This document shows positions 36,280-46,085 of a stretch of 64,000 nt of DNA, piece after piece. Every line of letters starts with the position of its first letter. Position 1 is the first letter of the stretch. The notes beneath the pieces were generated by a model. That model did not search any database, was not told the DNA's origin, and worked only from the letters and a program-made list of their open reading frames with translations. The stretch spans positions 434,001 through 498,000 of the forward strand of contig NZ_JAJOZC010000001.1 of the NCBI RefSeq assembly GCF_023701695.1, read 5' to 3'. The position numbers and the translations under genes are program-made. The DNA comes from Streptomyces sp. RKAG290 (lineage in GTDB: Bacteria > Actinomycetota > Actinomycetes > Streptomycetales > Streptomycetaceae).

Positions 36280-39200
36280 TCAGTAGACGTCCCGGACGTA
36301 GCGCTTGTCGGCGGCGAGCTGCTTGACGTACAGGGCCGCGCCGTCGGCGTCGAGGCCGCCGTGCGTGACGGCGATGTCGCGCAGCGCCCGGTCGACGTCC
36401 TTGGCCATCCGTGCGGCGTCGCCGCAGACGTAGAAATGGGCGCCGTTCCGGAGCCAGGACCAGAGCTTGGCGCCGTGTTCGCGCATCCGGTCCTGCACGT
36501 AGACCTTGGCGCGCTGGTCGCGCGAGAAGGCGGTGTCCAGGCGGGCGAGGGTGCCGTCGGCGAGGAAGGCCGTCAGCTCGTCCTCGTAGTAGAAGTCGGT
36601 GGCCCGGTGCTGTTCGCCGAAGAAGAGCCAGTTGGGACCGCGATGGCCCAGCGCCCGGCGCTCCTCCAGGAAGCCGATGAACGGAGCGACTCCGGTCCCC
36701 GGGCCCACCATCACCATCGGGGTGCCGGGGCCCGCCGGGGGCCGGAAGTGCGGGGCGCGGCGCACCGTGACCGACACCTCGGCGTCGGGGGCGGCGTCGG
36801 CGAGGAAGGGCGAGCAGACCCCGCCTCGGGGGCGGCCGTGCAGGTTCTCGTAGCGGACGACGGAGACGGTCAGGGACACCTGATGGGGGTCGGTGCGCGG
36901 GCTGGACGATATCGAGTACAGCCTGGGCTGCAGCCGCTTGAGGATGCCGGCCCACTCCTGCGGCGTGGCACGGACGGGGTACTCGGCGAGGACGTCGACG
37001 GCCTGCCGGCCCCAGGACCAGCGGGCGAGCTCGCCCTTGTTGTCGGGCCTCAGCATCTTCTTCAGCGCCCGGTCACCCGTGCGTTCGGTGATGAATCCCA
37101 GCAGGGCGGGGGTGAGCCCGGTGATGTCCAGATGTCTGTGCAGCGCTTCGTCGAGCCGGAGCTCACCGATGCCGGTGACCTCGACGACGGCAGCGGCGTC
37201 CAGGCCGGTGACGGCCAGCCATTCGGTCACCAGGCCGGCGCTGTTGACGGGGTGCACGGCGAGGGCGTCACCGGCCTCGTAGACGAGCGGGACGGCCGCG
37301 TCCCGGGTGTCGAAGGTGAACCGGCGGACCTCCTTGCCCGCGCCGGGGAGGCTGAGGAGCCGGTTTCCGGTCAGCCGGGCGGCGGCGGGCACCGGCTTGG
37401 CGCTGCGTGCAGGCGTGGCTGCGGGGGCGGGGGCCGGTGGCGCGGCCGTCGCGGCCGGTGCGGTGAGCGAGGTGAGGACCTGGTCGAGCCAGGTCTTCGC
37501 GGAGGGCTCGTAGTCGGGTTCGCAGTCGGTGCGCGGGGCCAGCCGTACCGCTCCCAGCTCGTCCAGCCGCTGGTCCAGGCGCCGGCCGTGCCCGCAGAAG
37601 TCGTCGTACGAGGAGTCGCCGAAGGCCAGGACGGAGTACCGCCTGCCGTCCAGGGCCGGGAGGTCGGCGGCGGTCAGCGCCTCCCAGAACCCGGCCCCGT
37701 TGTCAGGGGCGTCGCCGTCGCCGAAGGTGCTGGTGATCAGCAGGAGGTCGGCCGTCGCCGGGAGGGCGCGCGGGTCCACGGCATCCATGCCGACCAGCCG
37801 GGCGCGGTGCCCGGTGGCGGTGAGCCGGTCGGCGGCGGCCGTGGCGAACTCCTCGGCGTTGCCGGTCTGCGAGGCCCACAGCACGACCACCTCGCGTCCC
37901 GGCGAAGGATCCTGCTCCCCCGGTTCCTCCGCGGCCTGTGCGGTGCGCGAGTACATGCCGGCGAGGACGCCGTTGACCCAGCGCGCGTGCTCGGCGCCGA
38001 ACGGCGCACCGGCCGGCAGCACGGGAACTCCGGGCGTGCCCGAGCGCAGTCCGGCGAGGAATCCGACCAGGTACTGGCGTTCGTGCTCGGCGAGCACGGG
38101 CGGTGGCGTGTCCTGCAGCCCGAACGCTGCTGCGGCGCCGGCCGGAGCGACGGCCGGCACCTGCACGGCCGGCTGGGCGGCGGGAGCGGCGACGGGGGCC
38201 GGCGGGAGGGCGGCCGCGGTGGCGGCCTTCGTCAGCGTCACCGCGCACATCTTGAACTCGGGCTGGAAGGAGATCGGGTCCACGGCGTCGCTGGTCACCG
38301 CGTTGACGCTCAGGTACTCGCCGAACAGGTCGTTCCAGTGGAACGGCGCGAAACAGCAGCCCGGCCGCACCCGGTCCGTCACCACGGCCGGCAGCACGGC
38401 CCGCCCGCGCCGGGACGCGAGCTCGACCGAGTCGCCGTCGGTGATCCCGAGCCGCCCCGCGTCCTCGGGATGCAGTTCGACGAACGGGGCCGGATCGAGT
38501 TTGTTGAGCCTGGCGACCTTCCCGGTCTTGGTGAGGGTGTGCCATTGGTGCTGCAGCCGGCCGGTGTTGAGGACGAACGGGTAGTCGTCGTCCGGCATCT
38601 CGGCGGCCGGAATGTGCGGACGGCCGAAGAAGACGGCCCGCCCGCTCGCTGTCGGGAAGACCGGGCCGCCGTCCTCGCCGAGGTAGCGGATCGGGTTGCG
38701 GTCGGGGCCCTCGGGCGACGGAGCCGGCCACTGCACCGGCGTGGTGCGCAGCCGCTCGTACGTCACGCCCCGCAGGTCGTAGCCGGTCTTCGGGTTCGCC
38801 GCGCCCTTGATCTCCTCGAAGATCTCCTCGGCGCTTTCGTAGGTGAAGGCCTCGGCGTATCCCATCTCGCAGGCGATGCGCGCGATGATCCGCCAGTCCG
38901 CGAGCGCCTCGCCGGGCGGGTCCACGGCCGGCCGGGCCAGCGTGAGGTTGCGTTCGCTGTTGACCAGGACGCCCTCGCTCTCGCTCCACAGCGCTCCGGG
39001 CAGTACGACGTCGGCGTAGGCGTTGGTCTCGGTCTCGGCGAACACGTCCTGGGTGATGACGAGTTCGGCCGTCTCCAGGGCTTCGATGACGGTCCGGCGG
39101 TTGGCGACCGAGGCGACGGGGTTGGTGCAGATGATCCAGCAGGCCTTGATCTCGCCCTCCGCCATCCGCCGGAACATGTCGACGGTGCCCTTGCCGGAGC

Positions 39201-40371
39201 CGTCCTTGCGTACGGTTCCGGGCTCCAGGCCCCAGAGTTCCTCCACGAAGGCACGGTCCTCGTCGACCAGCACGGACCGCTGGCCGGGCAGGCCGGGCCC
39301 CATGTAGCCCATCTCGCGGCCACCCATGGCGTTGGGCTGGCCGGTGAGCGAGAACGGACCGCTGCCGGGCCGGCAGATCGCCCCGGTGGCCAGGTGCAGA
39401 TTGATCAGTGCGTTGGTGTTCCACGTGCCGTGCGTGGACTGGTTCAGCCCCATGGTCCAGCAGCTCATCCACTCCCCCGCCCCGCCGATCCACTGCGCCG
39501 CCCGGCGGATGTCCGCCTCCGGGATGCCCGTGATCTGCGCGACGGTGGCGGGCCGGTAGTCCGCGAGGAACTCCGGCATCGCCTCCCAGCCCTCCGTGCG
39601 CTCCGCGATGAAGCGGGCGTCCGTGTGCCCGCCCTCGTGCAGAAGGTGCAGCAGGCCGTTGAGGAGGGCCAGGTCGGTTCCGGGCCTGATCTGGAGGAAG
39701 AGGCCCGCCTTGTCGGCGGTGGCGGTGCGGCGCGGATCGACGACGATCAGCCTGGCGCCTGCCTTCACCCGTTCCATCATCCGCAGGAACAGGATCGGGT
39801 GGCAGTCGGCCATGTTGGAGCCGATGACGAGGAAGACGTCCGCCTTCTCGAAGTCCTGGTACGACCCCGGCGGGCCGTCGGCGCCCAGCGAGAGTTTGTA
39901 GCCGCTGCCCGCACTGGCCATGCACAGACGGGAGTTGGACTCGATCTGGTTGGTCCGCACGAACCCCTTGGCCAGCTTGTTCGCCAGGTACTGCGCCTCC
40001 AGGCTCATCTGCCCGGACACGTAGAAGGCGACAGCGTCCGCCCCGTGCTCGTCGATGACCGCCCGCAGCCGCCGGGCCGTGCCGGTGATCGCCTCGTCCA
40101 CGGGCGCCGGCACGGGCTCGGCGCCGCGCTCGGGACGCAGCAGTGCGGTGGTCAGCCGTCCGGGGGCGGCGAGCATGTCTGCCGTGGTCGCACCCTTGGT
40201 GCACAGCCGGCCGGAGTTGGCGGGGTGGGCCCGGTCGCCGGACGCCTTGAGGACCTTCCGGCGGCCGTCGGGGCCGACGGCGACGTCGAGGACCATGCCG
40301 CAGCCCACCCCGCAGTACGAGCAGACCGTCCGTACCTGGGCGACGGCGGTCGACGAGCTCTGTGGGGGCAC
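36280..40371 (-). CDS. Assimilatory nitrate reductase fused to a flavodoxin/FAD/NADPH reductase
   Basis: 1363-residue fusion. Residues 1-750 form a molybdopterin oxidoreductase with an N-terminal 4Fe-4S site (Cys17, Cys20, Cys24, Cys57) and [19 protein letters not shown] pterin motifs (here [14 protein letters not shown]). After an Ala/Pro-rich linker comes a flavodoxin domain (about 830-975; [19 protein letters not shown]), then a sulfite-reductase-like FAD/NADPH module ([30 protein letters not shown]) ending at residue 1363. One polypeptide can therefore take electrons from NADPH to nitrate. The same architecture is known in other Streptomyces genomes. GTG start at 40371. No nitrite reductase or transporter gene is adjacent. 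Confidence 0.9.
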   Translation of the reverse strand: MPPQSSSTAVAQVRTVCSYCGVGCGMVLDVAVGPDGRRKVLKASGDRAHPANSGRLCTKGATTADMLAAPGRLTTALLRPERGAEPVPAPVDEAITGTARRLRAVIDEHGADAVAFYVSGQMSLEAQYLANKLAKGFVRTNQIESNSRLCMASAGSGYKLSLGADGPPGSYQDFEKADVFLVIGSNMADCHPILFLRMMERVKAGARLIVVDPRRTATADKAGLFLQIRPGTDLALLNGLLHLLHEGGHTDARFIAERTEGWEAMPEFLADYRPATVAQITGIPEADIRRAAQWIGGAGEWMSCWTMGLNQSTHGTWNTNALINLHLATGAICRPGSGPFSLTGQPNAMGGREMGYMGPGLPGQRSVLVDEDRAFVEELWGLEPGTVRKDGSGKGTVDMFRRMAEGEIKACWIICTNPVASVANRRTVIEALETAELVITQDVFAETETNAYADVVLPGALWSESEGVLVNSERNLTLARPAVDPPGEALADWRIIARIACEMGYAEAFTYESAEEIFEEIKGAANPKTGYDLRGVTYERLRTTPVQWPAPSPEGPDRNPIRYLGEDGGPVFPTASGRAVFFGRPHIPAAEMPDDDYPFVLNTGRLQHQWHTLTKTGKVARLNKLDPAPFVELHPEDAGRLGITDGDSVELASRRGRAVLPAVVTDRVRPGCCFAPFHWNDLFGEYLSVNAVTSDAVDPISFQPEFKMCAVTLTKAATAAALPPAPVAAPAAQPAVQVPAVAPAGAAAAFGLQDTPPPVLAEHERQYLVGFLAGLRSGTPGVPVLPAGAPFGAEHARWVNGVLAGMYSRTAQAAEEPGEQDPSPGREVVVLWASQTGNAEEFATAAADRLTATGHRARLVGMDAVDPRALPATADLLLITSTFGDGDAPDNGAGFWEALTAADLPALDGRRYSVLAFGDSSYDDFCGHGRRLDQRLDELGAVRLAPRTDCEPDYEPSAKTWLDQVLTSLTAPAATAAPPAPAPAATPARSAKPVPAAARLTGNRLLSLPGAGKEVRRFTFDTRDAAVPLVYEAGDALAVHPVNSAGLVTEWLAVTGLDAAAVVEVTGIGELRLDEALHRHLDITGLTPALLGFITERTGDRALKKMLRPDNKGELARWSWGRQAVDVLAEYPVRATPQEWAGILKRLQPRLYSISSSPRTDPHQVSLTVSVVRYENLHGRPRGGVCSPFLADAAPDAEVSVTVRRAPHFRPPAGPGTPMVMVGPGTGVAPFIGFLEERRALGHRGPNWLFFGEQHRATDFYYEDELTAFLADGTLARLDTAFSRDQRAKVYVQDRMREHGAKLWSWLRNGAHFYVCGDAARMAKDVDRALRDIAVTHGGLDADGAALYVKQLAADKRYVRDVY

Positions 40372-40550
40372 CGGGGGACCTTACCGTGGATCGGATCGTG
40401 GCCCCGACGGTACGAACCGCCCATTACGCCGATGTGCCCCGGCGGATCATGGGCGGTAACGCTCGCCGCACACCCGCCGGGCCGGCACTGTGAGTGGTGC
40501 CGGAGACCGCCGGTGCGCGCGAAGGGTCCCCGGGACCGGCCGAGCCGGTG

Positions 40551-41087
40551 TCATGCGCCGCCCGGGGCCTTCAGGCCGTCGAGCACCACCGTGACCAGCG
40601 GGTCGTCGAACCGGGCGCCCGGGCGGCAGACCGCCACGTTCAGCACACCGATCGCCGCGTGCGGCGCCACGTCCGCCCGCATACTGCCCTCGCGCTGCGC
40701 CTCGCGCGCGACGTCCTCGAACAGCGTGTCCGTGGCGTCGATGAGCGCCTCCAGCCCGGCGTTGTGGCCGGTGGCCCCCGCGAGTGACTTGACCATGGCG
40801 AGCGGCAGTGTCATGCAGTGGGCGACCAGCCGCAGGAGCACCTCCCAGCGAGTGGAGTCCAGCGCGGCCGCGGCGGCGCGGCCGAACTCCAGCAGGTCCG
40901 TCAGCGCGTCCGTGGCGATGTGCTCCAGCAGCGCCTGCCGGTCGGGAAAGTGACGGTAGAGCGCGCCGACACTCAGCCCCGCGGCGCGGGCGACCCGGTC
41001 CATCGACGCCTCGGAGCCGCACTCCGTGAACACCTCCAGCGCCGCGACGACGATCAGCTCTCGATTGCGCTGCGCATCCGCTCGCAC
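40551..41087 (-). CDS. TetR family transcriptional regulator
   Basis: 178-residue repressor. Helix-turn-helix at about residues 10-55 (ALEVFTECGSEASMDRVARAAGLSVGAL split by the turn, then YRHFPDRQALL). The short C-terminal ligand domain has no recognisable specificity. GTG 41087 with GGAGGAA upstream. It is divergent from the flavin oxidoreductase gene across 101 nt that contain a perfect 8-bp inverted repeat, so it probably controls that gene and itself. Confidence 0.88.
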   Translation of the reverse strand: MRADAQRNRELIVVAALEVFTECGSEASMDRVARAAGLSVGALYRHFPDRQALLEHIATDALTDLLEFGRAAAAALDSTRWEVLLRLVAHCMTLPLAMVKSLAGATGHNAGLEALIDATDTLFEDVAREAQREGSMRADVAPHAAIGVLNVAVCRPGARFDDPLVTVVLDGLKAPGGA

Positions 41088-41126
41088 GTGCAGCTTCCTC
41101 CATCCGCCCGAAACATGAACTGTCGC

Positions 41127-41161
41127 TTCACCTTACGGTAGGGTCCCGGCAAGAAGGTGAA
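41127..41161. promoter_or_regulatory. Candidate TetR operator half-sites
   Basis: TTCACCTT (41127-41134) and AAGGTGAA (41154-41161) form a perfect inverted repeat with a 19-nt spacer in the divergent intergenic region. TACGGTAG between them may hold a -10 element. Confidence 0.5.
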
Positions 41162-41188
41162 TCCGATATTCAGCTTGATGGAGGGGTC

Positions 41189-42091
41189 ATGCGGATCGGT
41201 CTGTACGTCGGCCAGGCGCCGAGCACGGAGGAAGCGCTCGACGAGGCTCGCGTCGCGGCGGAGGCGGGTCTGGACAGCGTCTTCTTCAGCCAGGTCTTCG
41301 AATGGGACGCGCTGACACTGACAGCCCTCGCGGGACAGCGGGCGCCCGGTATCGAGCTGGGCACCGCGGTGGTCCAGACGTATCCCCGGCACCCCATCGC
41401 CCTGGCCACCCAGGCGCTCACCGTCCAGGCGGTCACCGGCAACCGCCTCACACTCGGCATCGGCCCGAGCCACGCCCCGATCATCGAGAACGGGTTCGGA
41501 CTCTCCTACGACCGCCCGGCGCGGCACATCCGCGAATACCTGTCGGCCCTGACCCCCCTGCTGCGCGGCGAAGCGGTGGACCACCGCGGCGAGACACTGC
41601 GCGCGACTGCCCGGCTCACCGTGCCGGGCGCCACCGCGCCGCCGGTGCTGATCTCCGCCCTGGGGCCGGTGATGCTGCGTATCGCGGGCGAGTCCGCGGA
41701 CGGAACAGTGACTGTCTGGGCCACCCCGCGGACGATCGCCGAACACGTCAGGCCGCGCATCGAGGAGGCCGCGGCAGCAGCGGGCCGCGGCGCGCCGCGC
41801 GTCGTGGCGGGCGTCCACGCCTGCGTGACCACCGACCCCGAAGGGGTACGCCGGGCCATCGCGGCCGCGGTGGGGCCGGCCTCCGAACTGCCCAGCTACC
41901 GCGCACTCCTGGACCGGCAGGGCATGTCCGGTGTGCACGAGACGGTACTGGCGGGCGACGAGGAAACCGTGGCGGCGGGCATCAGGGCCTTCGCCGAGGC
42001 CGGTGCGACGGACCTCCTGGTCGGCAGGGTGGGCGACGCGACCGAGCAGTCCAGGACGCTGGACCTGCTGTCCGCCCTGCGCCGCCGGTAG
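41189..42091 (+). CDS. LLM-class flavin/F420-dependent oxidoreductase
   Basis: 300-residue luciferase-like TIM-barrel enzyme, probably using coenzyme F420 as most actinobacterial members do. Seen: MRIGLYVGQAPS at the first strand, TAVVQTYPRHPIALA, NRLTLGIGPSH (cofactor-binding region), and DLLVGRVGD near the end. ATG 41189 follows GGAGGGG. The substrate is unknown. Divergent TetR repressor suggests induction by a small molecule it may convert or detoxify. Confidence 0.87.
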   Translation: MRIGLYVGQAPSTEEALDEARVAAEAGLDSVFFSQVFEWDALTLTALAGQRAPGIELGTAVVQTYPRHPIALATQALTVQAVTGNRLTLGIGPSHAPIIENGFGLSYDRPARHIREYLSALTPLLRGEAVDHRGETLRATARLTVPGATAPPVLISALGPVMLRIAGESADGTVTVWATPRTIAEHVRPRIEEAAAAAGRGAPRVVAGVHACVTTDPEGVRRAIAAAVGPASELPSYRALLDRQGMSGVHETVLAGDEETVAAGIRAFAEAGATDLLVGRVGDATEQSRTLDLLSALRRR

Positions 42092-42123
42092 CGGGCCCCA
42101 GACCTCCTCATCATTTTGCCAGC

Positions 42124-42144
42124 AGATGCAAATCTTTTGCATCT
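42124..42144. promoter_or_regulatory. AT-rich 9-3-9 palindrome
   Basis: AGATGCAAA-TCT-TTTGCATCT. A perfect, A/T-rich inverted repeat stands out in a GC-rich genome and resembles a repressor operator. Confidence 0.55.
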
Positions 42145-42190
42145 CTTCCCAGGCATGCGGCCCGGACACGCCATATCCGGCGCGCCTGGG

Positions 42191-42224
42191 GCCCCTCGGG
42201 TCAGCGGAGGCTCTCCCGAGGGGC
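42191..42224 (+). terminator. Hairpin after the LLM oxidoreductase gene
   Basis: A 10-bp stem (GCCCCTCGGG/CCCGAGGGGC) with a 14-nt loop lies 100 nt past the stop. Could instead be a leader structure. Confidence 0.45.
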
Positions 42225-42403
42225 GCAACTCTTCCTCCACCGGAGCCCAACGACCGCACACCACACACTCTTCACGGGTTTGAGTCACAAATTTGAGTAA
42301 CCCGAGCAGAATCTTGCGCACCGGCATGGACTTCTTTGCGGTACTACTCCTAGCCTGTGGGGCGTCCGAAGAGCCCCCCGCGAGCCGCAAGGACGACTTC
42401 CAC

Positions 42404-44764
42404 GTGACCCCACCCAGACGCCCGTTGCTCAGACGATCCGTATCCGCCTCTCTCTCGCTGGCACTCGCCGCGTTCGGCACCGCTGCCGCCGTGGTGCTGT
42501 CCAGCGCCCCCACCGCCCAGGCTGCGGGGGTCCCCGCCCCCTCACCCCTGGCCGTTCCCGGTCGCGGTGCGACCGTTCCGTTCAAGGAGCAGGAAGCCGA
42601 GTACGCGGCCACCAACGGCACGCTGATCGGACCGAACCGCCTGTACGGCACGCTGCCGTCCGAGGCATCCGGCAGACAGGCCGTGACCCTGGACGCCGTC
42701 GGCGAGTACGTGGAGTTCACGCTCACCGCGCCGGCCAACGCGATGTCCTTCCGGTACTCACTGCCGGACAACGCCGCGGGATCGGGCCGGGACGCCTCGA
42801 TCGACGTGAGAGTGAACGGCGCCTCCCCCAAGGCGGTGCCCGTCACCTCGAAGTACGGCTGGTACTACGGCGGTTACCCGTTCAACAACAACCCGGGTGA
42901 CACCAACCCGCACCACTTCTACGACGAGGCCCGGACCATGTTCGGCTCGACCCTCGCGGCCGGTACGAAGGTCCGGCTGCAGGTGTCCTCCACCTCCGCC
43001 TCGCCCTCGTTCACCATCGACCTGGCCGACTTCGAGCAGGTGGCCGCGCCGACCGCCAAGCCGTCGGGCGCACTCGACGTCGTCTCCGACTTCGGCGCCG
43101 ACCCGACCGGGGGCGCCGACTCGACCGCCAAGATCCAGGCGGCCGTGGACGCGGGCAAGGCGCAGGGCAAGGAGGTCTACATCCCGCAGGGCACCTTCCA
43201 GGTGCGCGACCACATCGTCGTGGACAAGGTGACGCTGCGCGGCGCCGGCCCCTGGTACTCCGGGCTGACCGGGCGCGACCCCTCGAACCGGAGCAAGGCC
43301 GTCGGCGTCTACGGCAAGTACGCCGCGCAGGGCGGCAGCAGCAACGTCACGCTCAAGGACTTCGCCATCATCGGCGACATCCGGGAGCGCGAGGACAACG
43401 ACCAGGTCAACGCCATCGGCGGCGCCCTGTCGAACTCCACCGTTGACAACGTCTGGATGCAGCACACCAAGTGCGGCGCCTGGATGGACGGCCCGATGGA
43501 CAACTTCACCATCAAGAACAGCCGCATCCTGGACCAGACCGCCGACGGCGTGAACTTCCACTACGGCGTCACGAACTCCACGGTCACCAACACCTTCGTC
43601 CGCAACACCGGTGACGACGGACTGGCGATGTGGGCGGAGAACATCCCGAACGTGAAGAACAAGTTCACGTTCAACACGGTGATCCTGCCGATCCTCGCCA
43701 ACAACATCGTGACGTACGGCGGCAAGGACATCACCATCTCCGACAACGTCATGTCGGACACCATCTCCAACGGCGGCGGGCTGCACATCGCCAACCGCTA
43801 CCCGGGTGTCAACTCCGGTCAGGGCACGGCCGTCTCCGGCACCACGACGGCCGCCCGCAACACCCTGATCCGCACCGGCAACAACGACTACAACTGGCAG
43901 TTCGGCGTCGGCGCGATCTGGTTCAGCGGGCTCAACGAGCCGATCAACGCCACCGTCAACATCTCCGACACCGAGATACTCGACAGCTCGTACGCGGCGA
44001 TCCACGTCATCGAGGGCGCCACCAACGGGCTGCACTTCAACAACATCAAGATCGACGGCGCCGGCACCTACGCGCTGCAGATCCAGGCCCCGGGCACAGC
44101 GACCTTCACCAACGTCGTGGCCACGCACATCGCGCAGGCCAATCCGATCCACAACTGCGTAGGCAGCGGCTTCCAGATCACCCGGGGCGCCGGCAACTCC
44201 GGCTGGTACGCCGATCCGCCCGCCTGCACCGGCACCTGGCCGACCCCGGTGTGGACCAACGGCGGTGTGCCGCAGGGCGGCACCGGCCCGACCGACCCGC
44301 CCACCGATCCCCCCACCGACCCGCCCACGGACCCGCCGGCCGACCCGGGCAACCTCGCCCAGGGCCGCCCGGTCACCGAGTCGGGCCACGCGGACGTGTA
44401 CGGCGCGTCCAACGCGGTGGACGGCAACGCCAACACCTACTGGGAGAGCACCAACCACGCGTTCCCGCAGACCATCACCGTGGACCTGGGGGCGGCCAAG
44501 GCCCTCAAGCGGCTGGTCCTCAAGCTGCCACCGGCGGCCGCCTGGGCCACCCGTACGCAGACGTTGAGCGTGTCGGGCAGCACCGACAACAACACGTTCA
44601 ACTCCCTCAAGGCATCGGCGGGTTACACCTTCGACCCGTCGAGCGGCAACAAGGCGACCATCACCCTGCCCGGCACGTCGGCCCGCTATCTGCGGCTGAC
44701 GGTCACCGGCAACACCGGATGGCCGGCGGCGCAGCTCTCCGAACTGGAGGCGTACACCAGCTGA
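42404..44764 (+). CDS. Secreted GH87 alpha-1,3-glucanase (mycodextranase) with F5/8C domain
   Basis: 786-residue extracellular glycoside hydrolase attacking alpha-1,3-glucan, a fungal-wall and biofilm polymer. Signal peptide residues 1-38 (arginine-rich start, hydrophobic core, TAQA cleavage). A CBM35-like beta-sandwich occupies about 55-205. The GH87 right-handed beta-helix (about 215-610) carries Asp381, Asp404 and Asp405, with the 23/24 spacing expected of the GH87 catalytic aspartates. A (TDPP)n linker follows, then an F5/8-type-C carbohydrate-binding domain (about 650-786). GTG 42404 is chosen for the signal peptide; an upstream in-frame start at 42293 would bury it. Confidence 0.87.
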   Translation: MTPPRRPLLRRSVSASLSLALAAFGTAAAVVLSSAPTAQAAGVPAPSPLAVPGRGATVPFKEQEAEYAATNGTLIGPNRLYGTLPSEASGRQAVTLDAVGEYVEFTLTAPANAMSFRYSLPDNAAGSGRDASIDVRVNGASPKAVPVTSKYGWYYGGYPFNNNPGDTNPHHFYDEARTMFGSTLAAGTKVRLQVSSTSASPSFTIDLADFEQVAAPTAKPSGALDVVSDFGADPTGGADSTAKIQAAVDAGKAQGKEVYIPQGTFQVRDHIVVDKVTLRGAGPWYSGLTGRDPSNRSKAVGVYGKYAAQGGSSNVTLKDFAIIGDIREREDNDQVNAIGGALSNSTVDNVWMQHTKCGAWMDGPMDNFTIKNSRILDQTADGVNFHYGVTNSTVTNTFVRNTGDDGLAMWAENIPNVKNKFTFNTVILPILANNIVTYGGKDITISDNVMSDTISNGGGLHIANRYPGVNSGQGTAVSGTTTAARNTLIRTGNNDYNWQFGVGAIWFSGLNEPINATVNISDTEILDSSYAAIHVIEGATNGLHFNNIKIDGAGTYALQIQAPGTATFTNVVATHIAQANPIHNCVGSGFQITRGAGNSGWYADPPACTGTWPTPVWTNGGVPQGGTGPTDPPTDPPTDPPTDPPADPGNLAQGRPVTESGHADVYGASNAVDGNANTYWESTNHAFPQTITVDLGAAKALKRLVLKLPPAAAWATRTQTLSVSGSTDNNTFNSLKASAGYTFDPSSGNKATITLPGTSARYLRLTVTGNTGWPAAQLSELEAYTS
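44287..44346 (+). repeat. Pro/Asp/Thr linker repeat in the glucanase gene
   Basis: In-frame 12-bp repeats encode TDPP units between the catalytic and C-terminal binding domains; a flexible extracellular linker. Confidence 0.8.
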
Positions 44765-44776
44765 ACCGGCACACGG

Positions 44777-44820
44777 CCGATCGCCGGACGGGCCGCAGCG
44801 CGCGCCCGTCCGGCGGTCGG
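44777..44820. terminator. Bidirectional terminator between glucanase and livJ
   Basis: A 17-bp stem (44777-44793 with 44804-44820, one T-G wobble) lies between the two convergent stops. Confidence 0.8.
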
Positions 44821-44834
44821 TTCTGCCGCTCCCG

Positions 44835-46085
44835 CTACTTCAGCGTGTAGGACTTCGCCGCCGCTGCCGCCTGGGCCGGCCTGACGACCTTCAGGCCGCC
44901 GGGGGTCTTGGCGTTCGGCTTCATGATCACGCTCTGCCGGGTGGAGGGCGCCGCCGGGTCCGAGAAGTCGTGCGACATCCCGAAGTCGCTCCCGAAGTCC
45001 TTGATGGTCAGCAGGGCCTTGTCGACGCCCTCCCGGGTGAGGTCCTTCGCGGCGCAGGCCTTCGTCAGCGCCTCGCCGTACAGGGTCGCCGCGGTGTATC
45101 CCGCGATGACGCCGTTGTCGAGACCGTCCTTCGGGTACTGGGCCCCGTACTCCTTGGACAGCTTGGCGGGGCCTGCGCCGGGGTCACCGATGGGCAGGGT
45201 GGACGCGGCGACGTAGTAGTCCTTCAGCAGGGCCGGGCCTGCCTGGGTCTTCAGCAGCTGAGGGGCGAAGGCCGAGTTGTTGCCCACGACCGGGACCTTG
45301 AAGCCGGTGGCGGCGGCGACACCGACCAGCGAGGCCGCCTGGCGCGGGCCCGCGCTGACCACGATGGCCTTGACACCTGCCTGCTTGAGCGCCGCGACCT
45401 GGGCGGTCATGTCGTTGTCGGTGGGCTTGATCTTCTGCTCCACGACGGTGAGGCCCGCCTCCTTCGCCGCGTACTTCGAACCGGCCAGGGCGTTCTCGCC
45501 GTAGTCGCCCTCGAAGTAGACATGACCGATCTTGTCGCCCTTGGCGATCCGCTTCTCGGCGAGGAGGTAGTCGATGGCGTTGATGGTCTCGACGTCGTAC
45601 GTGGATCCGATGACGCGGACGTACTTGCTGCCGAGCAGGTTCGCCGACCAGGCCTGCGGCAGGACGAGTCCCTTGTCCTGCCCGTCGATGCGCTGCTCGA
45701 CCGCCGCCACGAACGGCGAGCCGATGAACTGGACGAAGCCGAGCACCTTCGGCTCCAGCTCCGTGTAGCCGGCAATGGCCTTCTGCGGGTCGTAGCCGTG
45801 GTCGCGGACGGTCAGCTCGATCTTCCGCTTGCAGATGCCGCCGGCCGCGTTGGTCTGCTTGACCCACAGCTGCTGGGCCTGGGTGACGCTCTTGCCCAGG
45901 GAGGCGTAGACCCCGGTCATGTCGGTGAGCGCACCGAGGGAGATCGTCGAGGCGGTGACGCCTTCGCCGGTCTTCACACCGCCCTTGTCCTGGGCTCCCT
46001 CGTCGGAGCTCTTGGCCTTCTCGCTGCAGCCCACGAGAGTGAGGGCGAGGGCCGCGCACACGGCCCCGAACACACGCAGTTTCAT
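44835..46085 (-). CDS. livJ: Branched-chain amino acid ABC transporter, substrate-binding lipoprotein
   Basis: 416-residue periplasmic-binding-type lipoprotein. Signal peptide with lipobox LVGC (Cys20 lipidated). The Leu/Ile/Val-binding fold shows GALTDMTGVYASLGKSV, VRDHGYDPQKA and FIGSPFVAAVE. The real ligand may be an amino acid, urea, amide or aromatic compound, since the family is broad. Last gene of the livFGHMJ operon; its ATG overlaps the livM stop. Confidence 0.9.
   Translation of the reverse strand: MKLRVFGAVCAALALTLVGCSEKAKSSDEGAQDKGGVKTGEGVTASTISLGALTDMTGVYASLGKSVTQAQQLWVKQTNAAGGICKRKIELTVRDHGYDPQKAIAGYTELEPKVLGFVQFIGSPFVAAVEQRIDGQDKGLVLPQAWSANLLGSKYVRVIGSTYDVETINAIDYLLAEKRIAKGDKIGHVYFEGDYGENALAGSKYAAKEAGLTVVEQKIKPTDNDMTAQVAALKQAGVKAIVVSAGPRQAASLVGVAAATGFKVPVVGNNSAFAPQLLKTQAGPALLKDYYVAASTLPIGDPGAGPAKLSKEYGAQYPKDGLDNGVIAGYTAATLYGEALTKACAAKDLTREGVDKALLTIKDFGSDFGMSHDFSDPAAPSTRQSVIMKPNAKTPGGLKVVRPAQAAAAAKSYTLK

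Larger units (their letters stand above)
42092..42403. other. Intergenic region ahead of the GH87 glucanase
   Basis: No gene is supported in 312 bases. It contains an AT-rich operator-like palindrome (42124-42144), a GC hairpin (42191-42224) and the direct repeat TTTGAGT (42279-42285, 42292-42298) inside GGGTT...AACCC. It looks like a regulated promoter region for the secreted enzyme. Confidence 0.55.

Noticed and set aside
36220..40953. A 1577-residue open frame on the plus strand
   Set aside because: It lies antisense to the nitrate reductase, has low-complexity Gly/Arg/Val composition and no domain; a GC-rich shadow frame.
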